Assembly (NCBI GenBank): GCA_964526295.1 | Contig: CAZGKW010000008.1 | Location: 1 to 64,000, forward strand | DNA length: 64,000 nt | Direction of reading: 5' to 3' | DNA from: CAZGKW01 sp964526295 | Lineage (GTDB): Bacteria; Planctomycetota; Phycisphaerae; FEN-1346 | Shown: in pieces, positions 53,622-62,767 of the stretch | How the letters are laid out: each line of letters starts with the position of its first letter | Position numbering within the stretch: position 1 is the first letter of the stretch | Position numbers and translations under genes: made by a program | The notes under the pieces: generated by a model | Database searches by the model: none | Seen by the model: only the letters and a program-made list of their open reading frames with translations | Told to the model about the DNA's origin: nothing

Positions 53622-53984
53622 GTGACCCACTCGTGGGCGGACCTGTTCTACATGGGCCTCGGGACGTGCCTGTTCGGGACGGTGGACCGGCGATGGGGCC
53701 CGGCGGCGGCCCTGCTCGGTTTCCGGTCCCCGGAGGGCTTGTCGGAGGCGGACCGGGCGGCCTATGCGAAGGTGCGCCAGGTCAGGTGGCGGCCGGGAAT
53801 GGTCCGCGACGGGCACTTCGGCGACCATATGGGCTGGTCGACGGTGCGGTTCGCGCGGCGGTTCCTGGCGCCGATCGTGCCGGGAGAGAGCGACCCTGGC
53901 CAGAGGCTGGTCTGGCGGCTTGGGGAGAAATTTCGGGATTCTTGGGAACTTTTTCGGGCCCCGGGCGTTTCAGGGGATAGGTAG
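53622..53984 (+). CDS. hypothetical protein
   Basis: A 120-residue frame from GTG. Its composition looks like a real protein: HSWADLFYMGLGTCLFGTV, ALLGFRSPEGLSEADRAAY, RDGHFGDHMGWSTVRFARRF and GQRLVWRLGEKFRDSWELF. There is no Shine-Dalgarno before the GTG and no family I recognise, so the start may differ. It follows the transglycosylase gene by 65 bp. Confidence 0.5.
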   Translation: MTHSWADLFYMGLGTCLFGTVDRRWGPAAALLGFRSPEGLSEADRAAYAKVRQVRWRPGMVRDGHFGDHMGWSTVRFARRFLAPIVPGESDPGQRLVWRLGEKFRDSWELFRAPGVSGDR

Positions 53985-54182
53985 CCGGGTTGAACCGCCC
54001 CTTCTCTTTCGCCCGGCTATCGCGGTCCTTCCCGGACCGCCCTTTGGCCCTGGGGCGCCGCTGCTCACCCCCATGGTGGCGGCGCCCATCTTTTTGCGCC
54101 GTGCAGGGACCTGCGCCTTGGGGGGCCTTCGCCTTGCGAGGACCTGCGGCCGGGCCCCCGTCCAGGGGTGACGCGGGATGCG

Positions 54183-55108
54183 TCAGGCGGTCTGCGACAG
54201 GGCTTCCTTGACCTTCAGGAGGTCGTCGTAGACCTTGCCGCGCGTCTCCTTCGTGTAGCTCCGCAGGACGTAGGCGGGGTGGTAGGTGGGCATGAGCCGG
54301 GCCGACTGGTAGGGGTAGAACCTTCCGCGGAGCCGCCCGATGCCGTCGGTGGTCCCGAGCAGGTTCTGGGCGGCGACGCCCCCGAGGGCGACGATGACCC
54401 TGGGGCGGATGATCTCAAGCTGCCGGGCCAGGTAGGGCCGGCAGTTGGCCGCCTCCACCGGGGCGGGGTTGCGGTTCTCCGGCGGGCGGCACTTGATGAT
54501 GTTGCAGATGAAAACGTCGTCCCGGTCGAGGTCGATCGCCTCGATCATCTTCGTCAGGAGTTGCCCGGCCCGGCCGACGAACGCCAGGCCCTGGCGGTCC
54601 TCCTCCTGGCCGGGGCCCTCGCCGATGAAGACGAGACGGGCGTTCGGGTTCCCCTGGCCGGGGACGGTCAGCGTCCGGTTGGCGACCAGCTCGGGGCACC
54701 GCTCGCAGGCGGCGACCTCGTCGGCGATCCGCTGGAGGGCCTCCTCGCGGCTGACGCCGCCCTCGAGGTCCGGCGCCCCGAAGTCGAAGTCGTCCTGGAA
54801 GGGCCGCTCGTCGGCGGCCCGTGGGTCCCGGCCCGCCGGGGCGCCGGGGCTGACCTGGGGGCCTTCGTGGGCGGCCACGTGGAGCTCCTCCTTGATGGCC
54901 TCGGCGGCCCGCTGCTCGGGGTCAGCCGCGGGGCTTGCCCCGCGCGTGCCGTTGCGGGTTCGGGGGCTCGGCCTGGGTCGGCGCGCCGGCGCGACGACCG
55001 CCATTCCCGCCCGGCCCGCGTCCGCCAGGCGGAGGCGGAGCGACCGGACCTCGGCCGCCAGGGCCGTCCGCGGCCCGCCGCGCCCCCGGTCGGACTGGCC
55101 CCGGGCCG

Positions 55109-55112
<4 letters not shown>
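54183..55112 (-). CDS. uracil-DNA glycosylase, family 4 type
   Basis: A 309-residue uracil-DNA glycosylase of the Fe-S (family 4/5) group, which removes uracil from DNA. The catalytic half has CERCPELVANRT, LVFIGEGPGQEEDRQGLAFVGRAGQLL, the Cys pair FICNIIKCRPPENRNP and EAANCRPYL, VALGGVAAQNLLGT and the HPAYVLR motif. The first ~110 residues are Arg/Pro-rich linker, longer than usual, and include a stretch encoded by CGCGGGGCTTGCCCCGCG. The ATG at 55112 overlaps the deoC stop (ATGA), with AGGAGG upstream. Confidence 0.92.
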
Positions 55113-55807
<695 letters not shown>

Positions 55808-55892
55808 GGCGCGAGGAACCCTAGCGGGCGGCGCCGGCGCGTGCAAGGCAAAAAGGCGCCATGGAACGCACTCGTGGGGATGGGCCCCCCGG

Positions 55893-57224
55893 CTACCCAA
55901 GGCGCCGGGAGCGAAGGGCCGCCGAGAGCCGCTCGACCGCCGGGGCCTGTTCCGGGCGCTCCGCGACGTTCACGTTCTCCGCCGGGTCGGAGGCGTGGTC
56001 GTAGAGCATCCGGGCCGTCACGTCGCCCGCCTCGTCGGTCCACTCGGTGTAGAGGTGGCGGTCGGTCTTGACCGAGTCGCCCGCCTGGTAGCGGCTGAAG
56101 GCCATTTCCTTCCACGGTCGGTCGGGCCCCGAGAGGAGCGGCACGAAGCTCGTCCCGTCGAGACCGTCCACCGCGGGCAGCCCCGCCAGCTCCGCCAGCG
56201 TCGGGTAAACGTCGAGGAACTCCGTCAGGGCCTGCGTCCGCCGCCCGCCGGGAACGTCCGGGGCCCGCACCAGGAGCGGGGCGTTCAGGCAGTTCTGGAA
56301 GTTGCAGTGCTTGCACCACAGGCCGTGCTCCCCGAGGTGCCACCCGTGGTCGCCCCATAGGACGACGACCGTCCCGTCGGCCAGGCCCAGCCGGTCCAGC
56401 TCGCCGAGGACGCGGCCGACCTGGGCGTCGGCGTAGCTCGTCGCTGCATAGTAGCCGTGGACGAGGGTCCGGGCCATCTCGTCTGGGAGCGGCCCCTCCT
56501 GGGGCACGTCGAAATAGGCCCGCAGCTCGGCCCAGTTGTGCATCGCCTCCGGCGGGGCGCCCTCCGGGGCGAACGGGTTGGCCGCCAGGGGCACCGCCTC
56601 GCGGTCGTACAGGTCCCAGTAGCGCTTCGGGGCGTTGAACGGGAGGTGCGGCTTGAAGAACCCCACCGCGAGGAAGAACGGGTCGTCATTGCCGGCGAGG
56701 CGCCTGAGCTCCTCGACCGCCCGGGCGGCGACCTGGCCGTCCTTGTAGGCGTCGTCGGCGACGTCGGCGCACTCGTACGGCGGGCCCTTGCCGTCGTTGT
56801 CGGCCGCGGCGGCTTGGCTCTCCTGGAGCAGATAGTCCCGCCAGTTGCCCTTCGTCTTCGGGAGCCACGGCTCGGCGGTCCAGCTCCGCTCGGCCGCATC
56901 GTCGGCGTGATGGAAGACCTTGCCCAGCGAGACCGCCGCGTAGCCGTGTTCGCGGAAGTGCTCGGGCAGCGTCCGGGCCTCGGGCAGGTCCTCGTCGGCC
57001 CGCGAGTAGTAGGTGGTGAAGCGGCCGCGCGTCGGCCGGCGGCCCGTCAGGAAGCTCGCCCGCGATGCCCCGCACACGGGCACCTGGCAGTAGGCCCGCT
57101 CGAACACCAGGCCCGCGGCCGCCAGGCGGTCGATGTGCGGCGTCCGCATCTGGCCCTCGCCGTAGCAGCCAAGCTGGGTCCGGAGGTCGTCGACGACGAG
57201 GAACAGGACGTTCGGGCGGGTCAC
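55893..57224 (-). CDS. sulfatase (iduronate-2-sulfatase-like)
   Basis: A 443-residue type I sulfatase. It begins TRPNVLFLVVDDLRTQLGCYG with metal-binding Asp pair, then the formylglycine signature VCGASRASFLTGRRP (C-x-A-S-R), FFKPHLPFNAPKRYWDLYDRE, VVLWGDHGWHLGEHGLW and LYDHASDPAENVNVAE near the end. Conversion of the Cys to formylglycine is needed for activity. No signal peptide is evident from the GTG at 57224, so it may be cytoplasmic. Sulfated polysaccharides are the usual family substrate. Confidence 0.93.
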   Translation of the reverse strand: MTRPNVLFLVVDDLRTQLGCYGEGQMRTPHIDRLAAAGLVFERAYCQVPVCGASRASFLTGRRPTRGRFTTYYSRADEDLPEARTLPEHFREHGYAAVSLGKVFHHADDAAERSWTAEPWLPKTKGNWRDYLLQESQAAAADNDGKGPPYECADVADDAYKDGQVAARAVEELRRLAGNDDPFFLAVGFFKPHLPFNAPKRYWDLYDREAVPLAANPFAPEGAPPEAMHNWAELRAYFDVPQEGPLPDEMARTLVHGYYAATSYADAQVGRVLGELDRLGLADGTVVVLWGDHGWHLGEHGLWCKHCNFQNCLNAPLLVRAPDVPGGRRTQALTEFLDVYPTLAELAGLPAVDGLDGTSFVPLLSGPDRPWKEMAFSRYQAGDSVKTDRHLYTEWTDEAGDVTARMLYDHASDPAENVNVAERPEQAPAVERLSAALRSRRLG

Positions 57225-57301
57225 GCCGCAACCTTTCGTTTGAGCGCGCCAGGTGCCGCGACGCGCGCCTTTCGCCGGCCCGCTTGCGGGCCGCGCGTCT
57301 C

Positions 57302-58351
57302 TCATGCGCCGCGCTGGACTTCGATCATCACCTTCAGCGTCCCCTCGGGGTCGGACTCGATGGCCCGGTACGCCTCGGCCAGGTCGGCCATCTCGAAACG
57401 GTGCGTCACGAGCGGCCGCACCTCGACCGTCCCCTCGGCGAGGAACCGGACGGCGTCCTTCCAATCGGCCCTCATATACATGAGCGTGCCGATCAGCTCC
57501 AGCTCCCGGTCCTGGACCAGGCCCATCTGGAGCGTGGGGTCGTCGCCGAAGACGCCCACGACGCCGATCCGGGTCCCCTTGCGGGCGGCCTCGATGGCGT
57601 CGCGCATGGCCGGCTCGAAGCCGACGACCTCGAAGACGACGTCGGGCCCGTCGGGCCAGACCTCGCGGACGGCGTCGCGAAGCGCCCGCTCACTGGAATG
57701 GATGGCGTGGTCCAGGCCGAGCCGGCGGGCGAGGTCGAGCCGGCTCGTCCGGATATCCGCCGCGGCCACCTCGGCCGCCCCCATCGCCTTCGCGCTCTGC
57801 CCGAGGAGCAGCCCGATCGGCCCCGACCCGACCACCAGCACGCGTGCCCCCGGCTCGATGCCGACCCGCCGGCAGGCGTGGACGCCCACCGCCACCGGCT
57901 CGGCGAACGCCGCCACCTCCAGGTCCATCTCGGCCGGGACCCGCACCAGCCGGTCCTCCGGCACGGCCACGTACTCGGCGTAACAGCCCGGGGCCTGGAA
58001 GCCCATCACCCGGAGATGGTCGCAGATGTTGTACCGCCCGTTGCGGCACTGGGGACAGGGCGGCTCGTCGGGGCGGAGGTGGCGGCAGACGAGGCTCGGC
58101 TCGACGACGACCCGCGTGCCGGCCCCCCAGCCCCGGGCGCCGGGCCCCGCCTCCACCACGGTGGCCGAGTACTCGTGGCCCTGGACCACGGGCAGCGTCG
58201 TGAACGGGTGCTTGTCGTGCCAGACGTGGAGGTCGGTGCCGCAGACGCCGACCCGTTCGGGGGCGAGCAGCACCTGGCCCTCGCCCGGCTCGGGCCGGGG
58301 CACTTCCTGGATGTCGACCCGGCCCGCCTCGACCAGGCACGCCCGCCGCAT
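57302..58351 (-). CDS. zinc-dependent alcohol/polyol dehydrogenase
   Basis: A 349-residue medium-chain dehydrogenase of the sorbitol/threonine-dehydrogenase group. The catalytic zinc site has VGVCGTDLHVWH and VQGHEYSATVVE. The structural zinc loop has CPQCRNGRYNICDHL. The Rossmann loop is VLVVGSGPIGLLLGQ with ADIRTSRLDLARRLG after it, suggesting NAD. It is complete at normal length. It is upstream of the sulfatase on the same strand. The sugar or polyol substrate is unknown. Confidence 0.9.
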   Translation of the reverse strand: MRRACLVEAGRVDIQEVPRPEPGEGQVLLAPERVGVCGTDLHVWHDKHPFTTLPVVQGHEYSATVVEAGPGARGWGAGTRVVVEPSLVCRHLRPDEPPCPQCRNGRYNICDHLRVMGFQAPGCYAEYVAVPEDRLVRVPAEMDLEVAAFAEPVAVGVHACRRVGIEPGARVLVVGSGPIGLLLGQSAKAMGAAEVAAADIRTSRLDLARRLGLDHAIHSSERALRDAVREVWPDGPDVVFEVVGFEPAMRDAIEAARKGTRIGVVGVFGDDPTLQMGLVQDRELELIGTLMYMRADWKDAVRFLAEGTVEVRPLVTHRFEMADLAEAYRAIESDPEGTLKVMIEVQRGA

Positions 58352-58567
58352 GGGTTTCGCCTCCCGCCTCTCGTTGCCGGCCCCGGGCCATTATGCGGAG
58401 GACGCCGGTGGAAGCAAGCGCCCAGCGAGGCGGTCGGGCGGCGGGTTTCTGCTGGCAGCCGTCTCCCCGCGGGATTATCCTGATGTCGATCCGAGCGAAT
58501 CGGCGAACCGGTTCGGCCGTCCAGTCCTTGGTCTGCCGGTCGTCGAACCGAAAGGAGGTCGAGCGCT

Positions 58568-59692
58568 GTGAACCGAGGATGCACGCTTTCGCTGCTCGGC
58601 GTGGCCGTGGGGCTGGTCCTGGCCGGCGTTTCCGTGGCCGCCGAGCCCCCGCCGGCGGCCGGGCCGCCGCCCGAGGGTCCGACCGATCCGTTTATCGCCC
58701 ACATGGACGCCGGCCAGGCCGCCGCCAAAGAGGAGAACTGGGCCGAAGCCGAGGGCCGGTTCGCGGCCGCGGTCGAGGCGGCCGAGGCCTCGCGCAAGGG
58801 CCGCCGGCTGGCGGCCGCCCTCGACGCCCTGGCCCGCGTCCAGACCGCCCGGGGCAAGCTTCCCGAGGCCCAGGCCACGCTCGTTCGGTGCCTGAAGGTG
58901 GGCCGGGAGGCCCTCGGCCCCAACCACTCGAATATCGTGGTCCTGCTCCAGCGGTTGGGCGAGGTCTGTCTCGAGCGGCGCCAGTACGACGCGTCCCTCG
59001 CTTACCTCGACGAGGCCCGCCAGATCGTGACGCGAATCTACGGTCCGGCATCGCCCCGGACGGCGGACCTGTTCCTCCAGATGGCCCTGGTCCGGTTCCG
59101 GCAGGAGCAGTACGCGACGGCCGAGCTGCTCGCCCGGCGGGCCCGGCAGGTCTACGAGAAAGCCCGCCCCGCGGGCCATTCCGACATCGGCAAGGCGGTC
59201 AGCCTGCTCGGCTCGATCGCCCTGGCCCGAGGCCGGCACGCCGAGGCCGAAACGCTTCACAAGCAGGCCCTGGAGATCTCACGCAAGGCCTACGGCGACG
59301 ACCACCCGAACACGGCGGGCATGCTCAACAACCTGGCCAATGCCTATCGCAAGATGGGTCGGTACGATGAGGCCGAGGCGCTCTACAAGGAGGCGGTCGA
59401 GGCGCTGGAGAAGATCGGCGGCCCGGAGGACGCCCGCCTGGTCCTGGCCCTGGGCAACTTCGCCGCCCTCCGCTTCGCCCAGGGACGCCTCGACGACGGC
59501 GAGAACCTCCTGGACCGGGCCTTCGCCATCCACGAAAAGGTCCCCGCCGCCGATCCGGCCGACATCATCGAAGTACTCGTCGAGTGCGAGGAGACCCTCC
59601 GGAAGACGGGCCGGACCGACCGGGCCAACCTCCTGAAGGCCCGCATCGAGCAGGTCCGGAAGGGAGCCGCCGAGACGGGGGCCGGCGGCTAG
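58568..59692 (+). CDS. exported TPR protein (kinesin-light-chain-like repeats)
   Basis: A 374-residue protein starting at GTG with AAAGGAGG upstream. The signal peptide is NRGCTLSLLGVAVGLVLAGVSVAA. Long TPR units of the TPR_10/12 type follow, each 42 residues: HSNIVVLLQRLGEVCLERRQY, SPRTADLFLQMALVRFRQEQY, HSDIGKAVSLLGSIALARGRH and HPNTAGMLNNLANAYRKMGRY. Presumably periplasmic protein-protein scaffold. It is convergent with the next gene (stop codons overlap by 4 bp). Confidence 0.88.
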   Translation: MNRGCTLSLLGVAVGLVLAGVSVAAEPPPAAGPPPEGPTDPFIAHMDAGQAAAKEENWAEAEGRFAAAVEAAEASRKGRRLAAALDALARVQTARGKLPEAQATLVRCLKVGREALGPNHSNIVVLLQRLGEVCLERRQYDASLAYLDEARQIVTRIYGPASPRTADLFLQMALVRFRQEQYATAELLARRARQVYEKARPAGHSDIGKAVSLLGSIALARGRHAEAETLHKQALEISRKAYGDDHPNTAGMLNNLANAYRKMGRYDEAEALYKEAVEALEKIGGPEDARLVLALGNFAALRFAQGRLDDGENLLDRAFAIHEKVPAADPADIIEVLVECEETLRKTGRTDRANLLKARIEQVRKGAAETGAGG

Positions 59693-60603
59693 CGCGGCCC
59701 CAGGGGCGGCGGGTCCAGCTCCTTCAGGCCCAGCCGATCGATCATGTCGGGGTACTCCCGGCGGGCCTTCGCCACCTCGGCGCCGTAGTCGAACAGCGGC
59801 CCCATCTCGCCGCGAACGCGGGCCACGATCGGCCCCTTCAGGCCGTAGACCTCCTCGTCCAGCGTCCGGTCGACGCCGGGCCCCGTCTCGACCATGTCGA
59901 TGCCGCTGCGGACGGCGTGCTCCATGAACGAGTCGCTGGCGACGAGGCGGTCGCGGCCCTGAAGCATGCGGGCCCCGGTGAACGTGAGCCGCAGCGACCC
60001 GTCGGGGTGCTCCTTCAGGTTCTGCGTCTCGACGACCTTGCTGGGCAGGCGGAAGATAAGCCGGATCTGGAGGTCCTGCATCACGTCGCCGAGGAGCTCC
60101 TTGGCCTGCTCGTACTTGGCCCGCTGGTCCTTGACGGCCTCGGCGACCTGGGCGTCGGAGAGCTTCGGCGGGGACCGGCGGATGGGGGAGTCCGGGCCGC
60201 GGAGGGGGACCTCCAGGGCCATGCCCCCCCGGCGGCGGTCCTCCCGCCACCGGGCCATCGACGCCTTCATCAGGTGGAGCTTCAGGCCCGAGAGCGAGCG
60301 AAAATAGGCCGTCCCCTTGAACCACACCCGGCCGTCCTGGAGCTTGGCGTACTGGACGTCGCGCCAGACCTCGACGCCGCGGCTCTCTCGCAGGACCTCG
60401 ACGACCGACCGCTTGACGGCGGCGGCGGGGGGCTCGGGCCGGGCCGCGGCCCCGATCTTCGACGGGATCGTCACCACCATGTAGGTGACTTTGCCCGTCC
60501 CGTCGGGGTTCAGGGTGAAATCCTGCTCGGTCTCGAGACAGCCGGCGGCCAGGGCGGCCGCGGCGAGCGACACCAACAGCATCCGGCGGCGCATCATATC
60601 CAC
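59689..60603 (-). CDS. lipoprotein of unknown function
   Basis: A 304-residue predicted lipoprotein: MDMMRRRMLLVSLAAAALAAGC (lipobox Cys at 22), then LETEQDFTLNPDGTGKVTYMVV, a beta-rich region and a helical section (LSDAQVAEAVKDQRAKYEQAKELLGDVM). The acidic/Gly turn NPDGTGKV near the start recalls planctomycete lipoproteins of this type, but I cannot name a family. It is 59 bp downstream of purM. Confidence 0.8.
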   Translation of the reverse strand: MDMMRRRMLLVSLAAAALAAGCLETEQDFTLNPDGTGKVTYMVVTIPSKIGAAARPEPPAAAVKRSVVEVLRESRGVEVWRDVQYAKLQDGRVWFKGTAYFRSLSGLKLHLMKASMARWREDRRRGGMALEVPLRGPDSPIRRSPPKLSDAQVAEAVKDQRAKYEQAKELLGDVMQDLQIRLIFRLPSKVVETQNLKEHPDGSLRLTFTGARMLQGRDRLVASDSFMEHAVRSGIDMVETGPGVDRTLDEEVYGLKGPIVARVRGEMGPLFDYGAEVAKARREYPDMIDRLGLKELDPPPLGPR

Positions 60604-60662
60604 TTACCTCTATGACAACGACCGAACGACGGCGCGGGGACAGGCCCGCGGCCGGCATGCGC

Positions 60663-61787
60663 TCAGACCAGCACGACGCGTTCCTGGCCGCGGACCACCG
60701 CGCCCAGCCGGTAGACCGTCTCGCCCGACCGCTCCAGGATCGCCGTGACCCGGTCGGCGTAGTAGGGGCTGACGATCATCACGAACCCCACCCCCATGTT
60801 GAACACCCGCCACATCTCGGCGGCCGGCACGTTGCCGGCCGCCTTCAGCCACTCGAAGACCGGCGGCACGCTCCAGGCTTTCTTGTGAATGCGGACGGTG
60901 AGCCCCTCCGGGACGACCCGCTCGACGTTACCCGCCAGGCCGCCCCCCGTGATGTGGGCCATGCCGTGGACGACCCGTTTCGTCCGGTAGTGGTTCAGCG
61001 CCCGCAGGACCGCCGGCGGATAGAGCCGGGTGGGGCGCAGCAGCTCGTCGGCGACCGTGACGCCCAGGCCGGGGACCTCGTCGCCCCCGTTGAGGCCGGC
61101 CGTCTCGAAGACGATCTTGCGGACCAGGCTGTAGCCGTTGGAATGGAGGCCGCCCGATGCGAGGCCCACCACGACGTCGCCGGGCCGGACCCGCGAGCCG
61201 TCGATGACGCGGCTCCGCTCGACGACGCCCACGGCGAAGCCGGCCAGGTCGAAGTCCCCCCCGGCGTAGAAGCCGGGCATCTCGGCGGTCTCGCCGCCCA
61301 GCAGGGCGCAGTGGCACCGGCCGCAGGCCTCGGCCACGCCGATGACGACCTCGGCCATCGCCTCGGCCTCCAGGCCCCCGCAGCCCAGGTAGTCGAGGAA
61401 GAACAGCGGCTCGGCCCCGAGCGCCAGGACGTCGTTGACGCACATGGCGACGCAGTCCTGGCCGATGGTGCGGTACCGGCCGGCGTCGATGGCCACGCGG
61501 AGCTTCGTGCCGACGCCGTCGGTCCCGGCGACGAGGACGGGGTGGCGGAAGTTCCGCTGAAACAGCCGCTCGTCGTAGTCCAGGTTGAAAAGGCCCGCGA
61601 AGTGGCCGTAGGGCCGGCCGACGCGCGGGCCGTGCGTCCGCTCGACGGCCGTCCGGATCCGCCGGACGAGGTCGTCGCCGGCGTCGATGTCCACGCCGGC
61701 CGCTTTGTAGGTGAGGCGCTTGGCCACGGCGGGGTCTCCCGCGTACGCATCGAGGGTATCGTATCGCCGGGCGGGCGTTCGGGCCAT
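60663..61787 (-). CDS. purM: phosphoribosylformylglycinamidine cyclo-ligase (AIR synthase)
   Basis: A 374-residue ATP-dependent enzyme forming aminoimidazole ribotide in purine synthesis. TYKAAGVDIDAGDDLVRRI starts the conserved core. Then come GTDGVGTKLRVA, DCVAMCVNDVLALGAEPLFFLDYLG, LLGGETAEMPGFYAGGDFDLAGFAVG, GLASGGLHSNGYSLVRKI, HITGGGLAGNVERVVP and FNMGVGFVMIV. The ATG at 61787 was chosen; the upstream frame lacks homology. It diverges from the sugar isomerase gene. Confidence 0.96.
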   Translation of the reverse strand: MARTPARRYDTLDAYAGDPAVAKRLTYKAAGVDIDAGDDLVRRIRTAVERTHGPRVGRPYGHFAGLFNLDYDERLFQRNFRHPVLVAGTDGVGTKLRVAIDAGRYRTIGQDCVAMCVNDVLALGAEPLFFLDYLGCGGLEAEAMAEVVIGVAEACGRCHCALLGGETAEMPGFYAGGDFDLAGFAVGVVERSRVIDGSRVRPGDVVVGLASGGLHSNGYSLVRKIVFETAGLNGGDEVPGLGVTVADELLRPTRLYPPAVLRALNHYRTKRVVHGMAHITGGGLAGNVERVVPEGLTVRIHKKAWSVPPVFEWLKAAGNVPAAEMWRVFNMGVGFVMIVSPYYADRVTAILERSGETVYRLGAVVRGQERVVLV

Positions 61788-61824
61788 AGATTTCCGCGTT
61801 CGGGCGGGGGGACTTGAAATTCGC

Positions 61825-61853
61825 TTGAAGTTCGGCGGCGGCGGCGCTAGATT
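61825..61853 (+). promoter_or_regulatory. promoter of the sugar isomerase gene
   Basis: TTGAAG (61825-61830), 17-bp spacer, TAGATT (61848-61853). The start near 61860 leaves about 40 nt to the ATG. Confidence 0.6.
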
Positions 61854-61900
61854 CGGAGGTTGCCCGTTCATTCTGGCCGACAGCAGGGGAAGGGCGTGCG

Positions 61901-62734
61901 ATGAAGCTGGGGTTTGCCACTCTGGGGGCCCCCGACTGGCCGCTCGAGAAGGTGGCCGAGACGGCCGCTCGGACCGGGTATGACGGGCTGGAGCTTCGCG
62001 GCGTCGACCGCCAGCACCTCGACCCGTCGATGACGCCCGGCGAGCGCGCGGAGGTCCGCCGCATCCTCGACGACGCCGGCCTCGACGCGGTCGCCGTGAC
62101 GGCGTACGTGCGGCTGACGGAGCCGGGCCGCGACGCCTCCGAGGCCGCCGAGACGATCGGCAGCTACGTCGAGCTGGCCCGCGACGTGGGTGCGCCGCGG
62201 GTCCGCCTCTTCGGGGGCCGCGTGCCGGACGGGGAGGACCGCGAGACCGCCGAGGCCCGTGTGGCCGAGTGCCTCGAGTCGGTTGCTCCCGCCGCCGGGG
62301 AGGCCGGCGTCCGCCTGTGCCTGGAGACGCACGATGCGTTCCGGACGGGGGCCGACGTGGCCCGCGTCCTCCGAGAGGTCGACCATCCGGCCGTCGAGGC
62401 CCTGTGGGACGTCCATCATCCGTACACCTGTGGCGAGACGCTCCTGGAGACCCTCGACTTGCTGTGGCCGCGGATCGGGTACCTGCACGTGAAGGACTCG
62501 TTTCCCATGCCGGACGGCGAGCGGCAGCGGTGCCTCCTGGGGGCGGGGGACGTGCCGGTCCGCGAGGCCATCGAGCTGCTCAAGGGCCGCGGCTTCGGCG
62601 GCTACCTGGTCGTCGAGTGGGAGAAACCGTGGCACCCGGAGCTGGCCGAGGCCGACGTGGCGATGGCCCAGCACATCTGGCGGCTCCGGCCGTGGATCGA
62701 CGCCGCTGAACCCGAAGGGACGGCCGCTTCGTAG
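61901..62734 (+). CDS. sugar phosphate isomerase/epimerase family protein
   Basis: A 277-residue TIM barrel of the xylose-isomerase-like (AP endonuclease 2) family. It starts MKLGFATLGAPDWPLEKVAETAARTGYDGLELR. The metal ligands are seen as the Glu in LCLETHDAF, Asp and His in LWDVHHPY, His in YLHVKDSF and the final Glu in VVEWEKPWHPE. These enzymes are greatly expanded in Planctomycetes and act on sugars or inositols. The substrate is not predictable. Confidence 0.9.
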   Translation: MKLGFATLGAPDWPLEKVAETAARTGYDGLELRGVDRQHLDPSMTPGERAEVRRILDDAGLDAVAVTAYVRLTEPGRDASEAAETIGSYVELARDVGAPRVRLFGGRVPDGEDRETAEARVAECLESVAPAAGEAGVRLCLETHDAFRTGADVARVLREVDHPAVEALWDVHHPYTCGETLLETLDLLWPRIGYLHVKDSFPMPDGERQRCLLGAGDVPVREAIELLKGRGFGGYLVVEWEKPWHPELAEADVAMAQHIWRLRPWIDAAEPEGTAAS

Positions 62735-62767
62735 CCCCGCACCAGCCGGACGGCGGGGGGGAACCCC

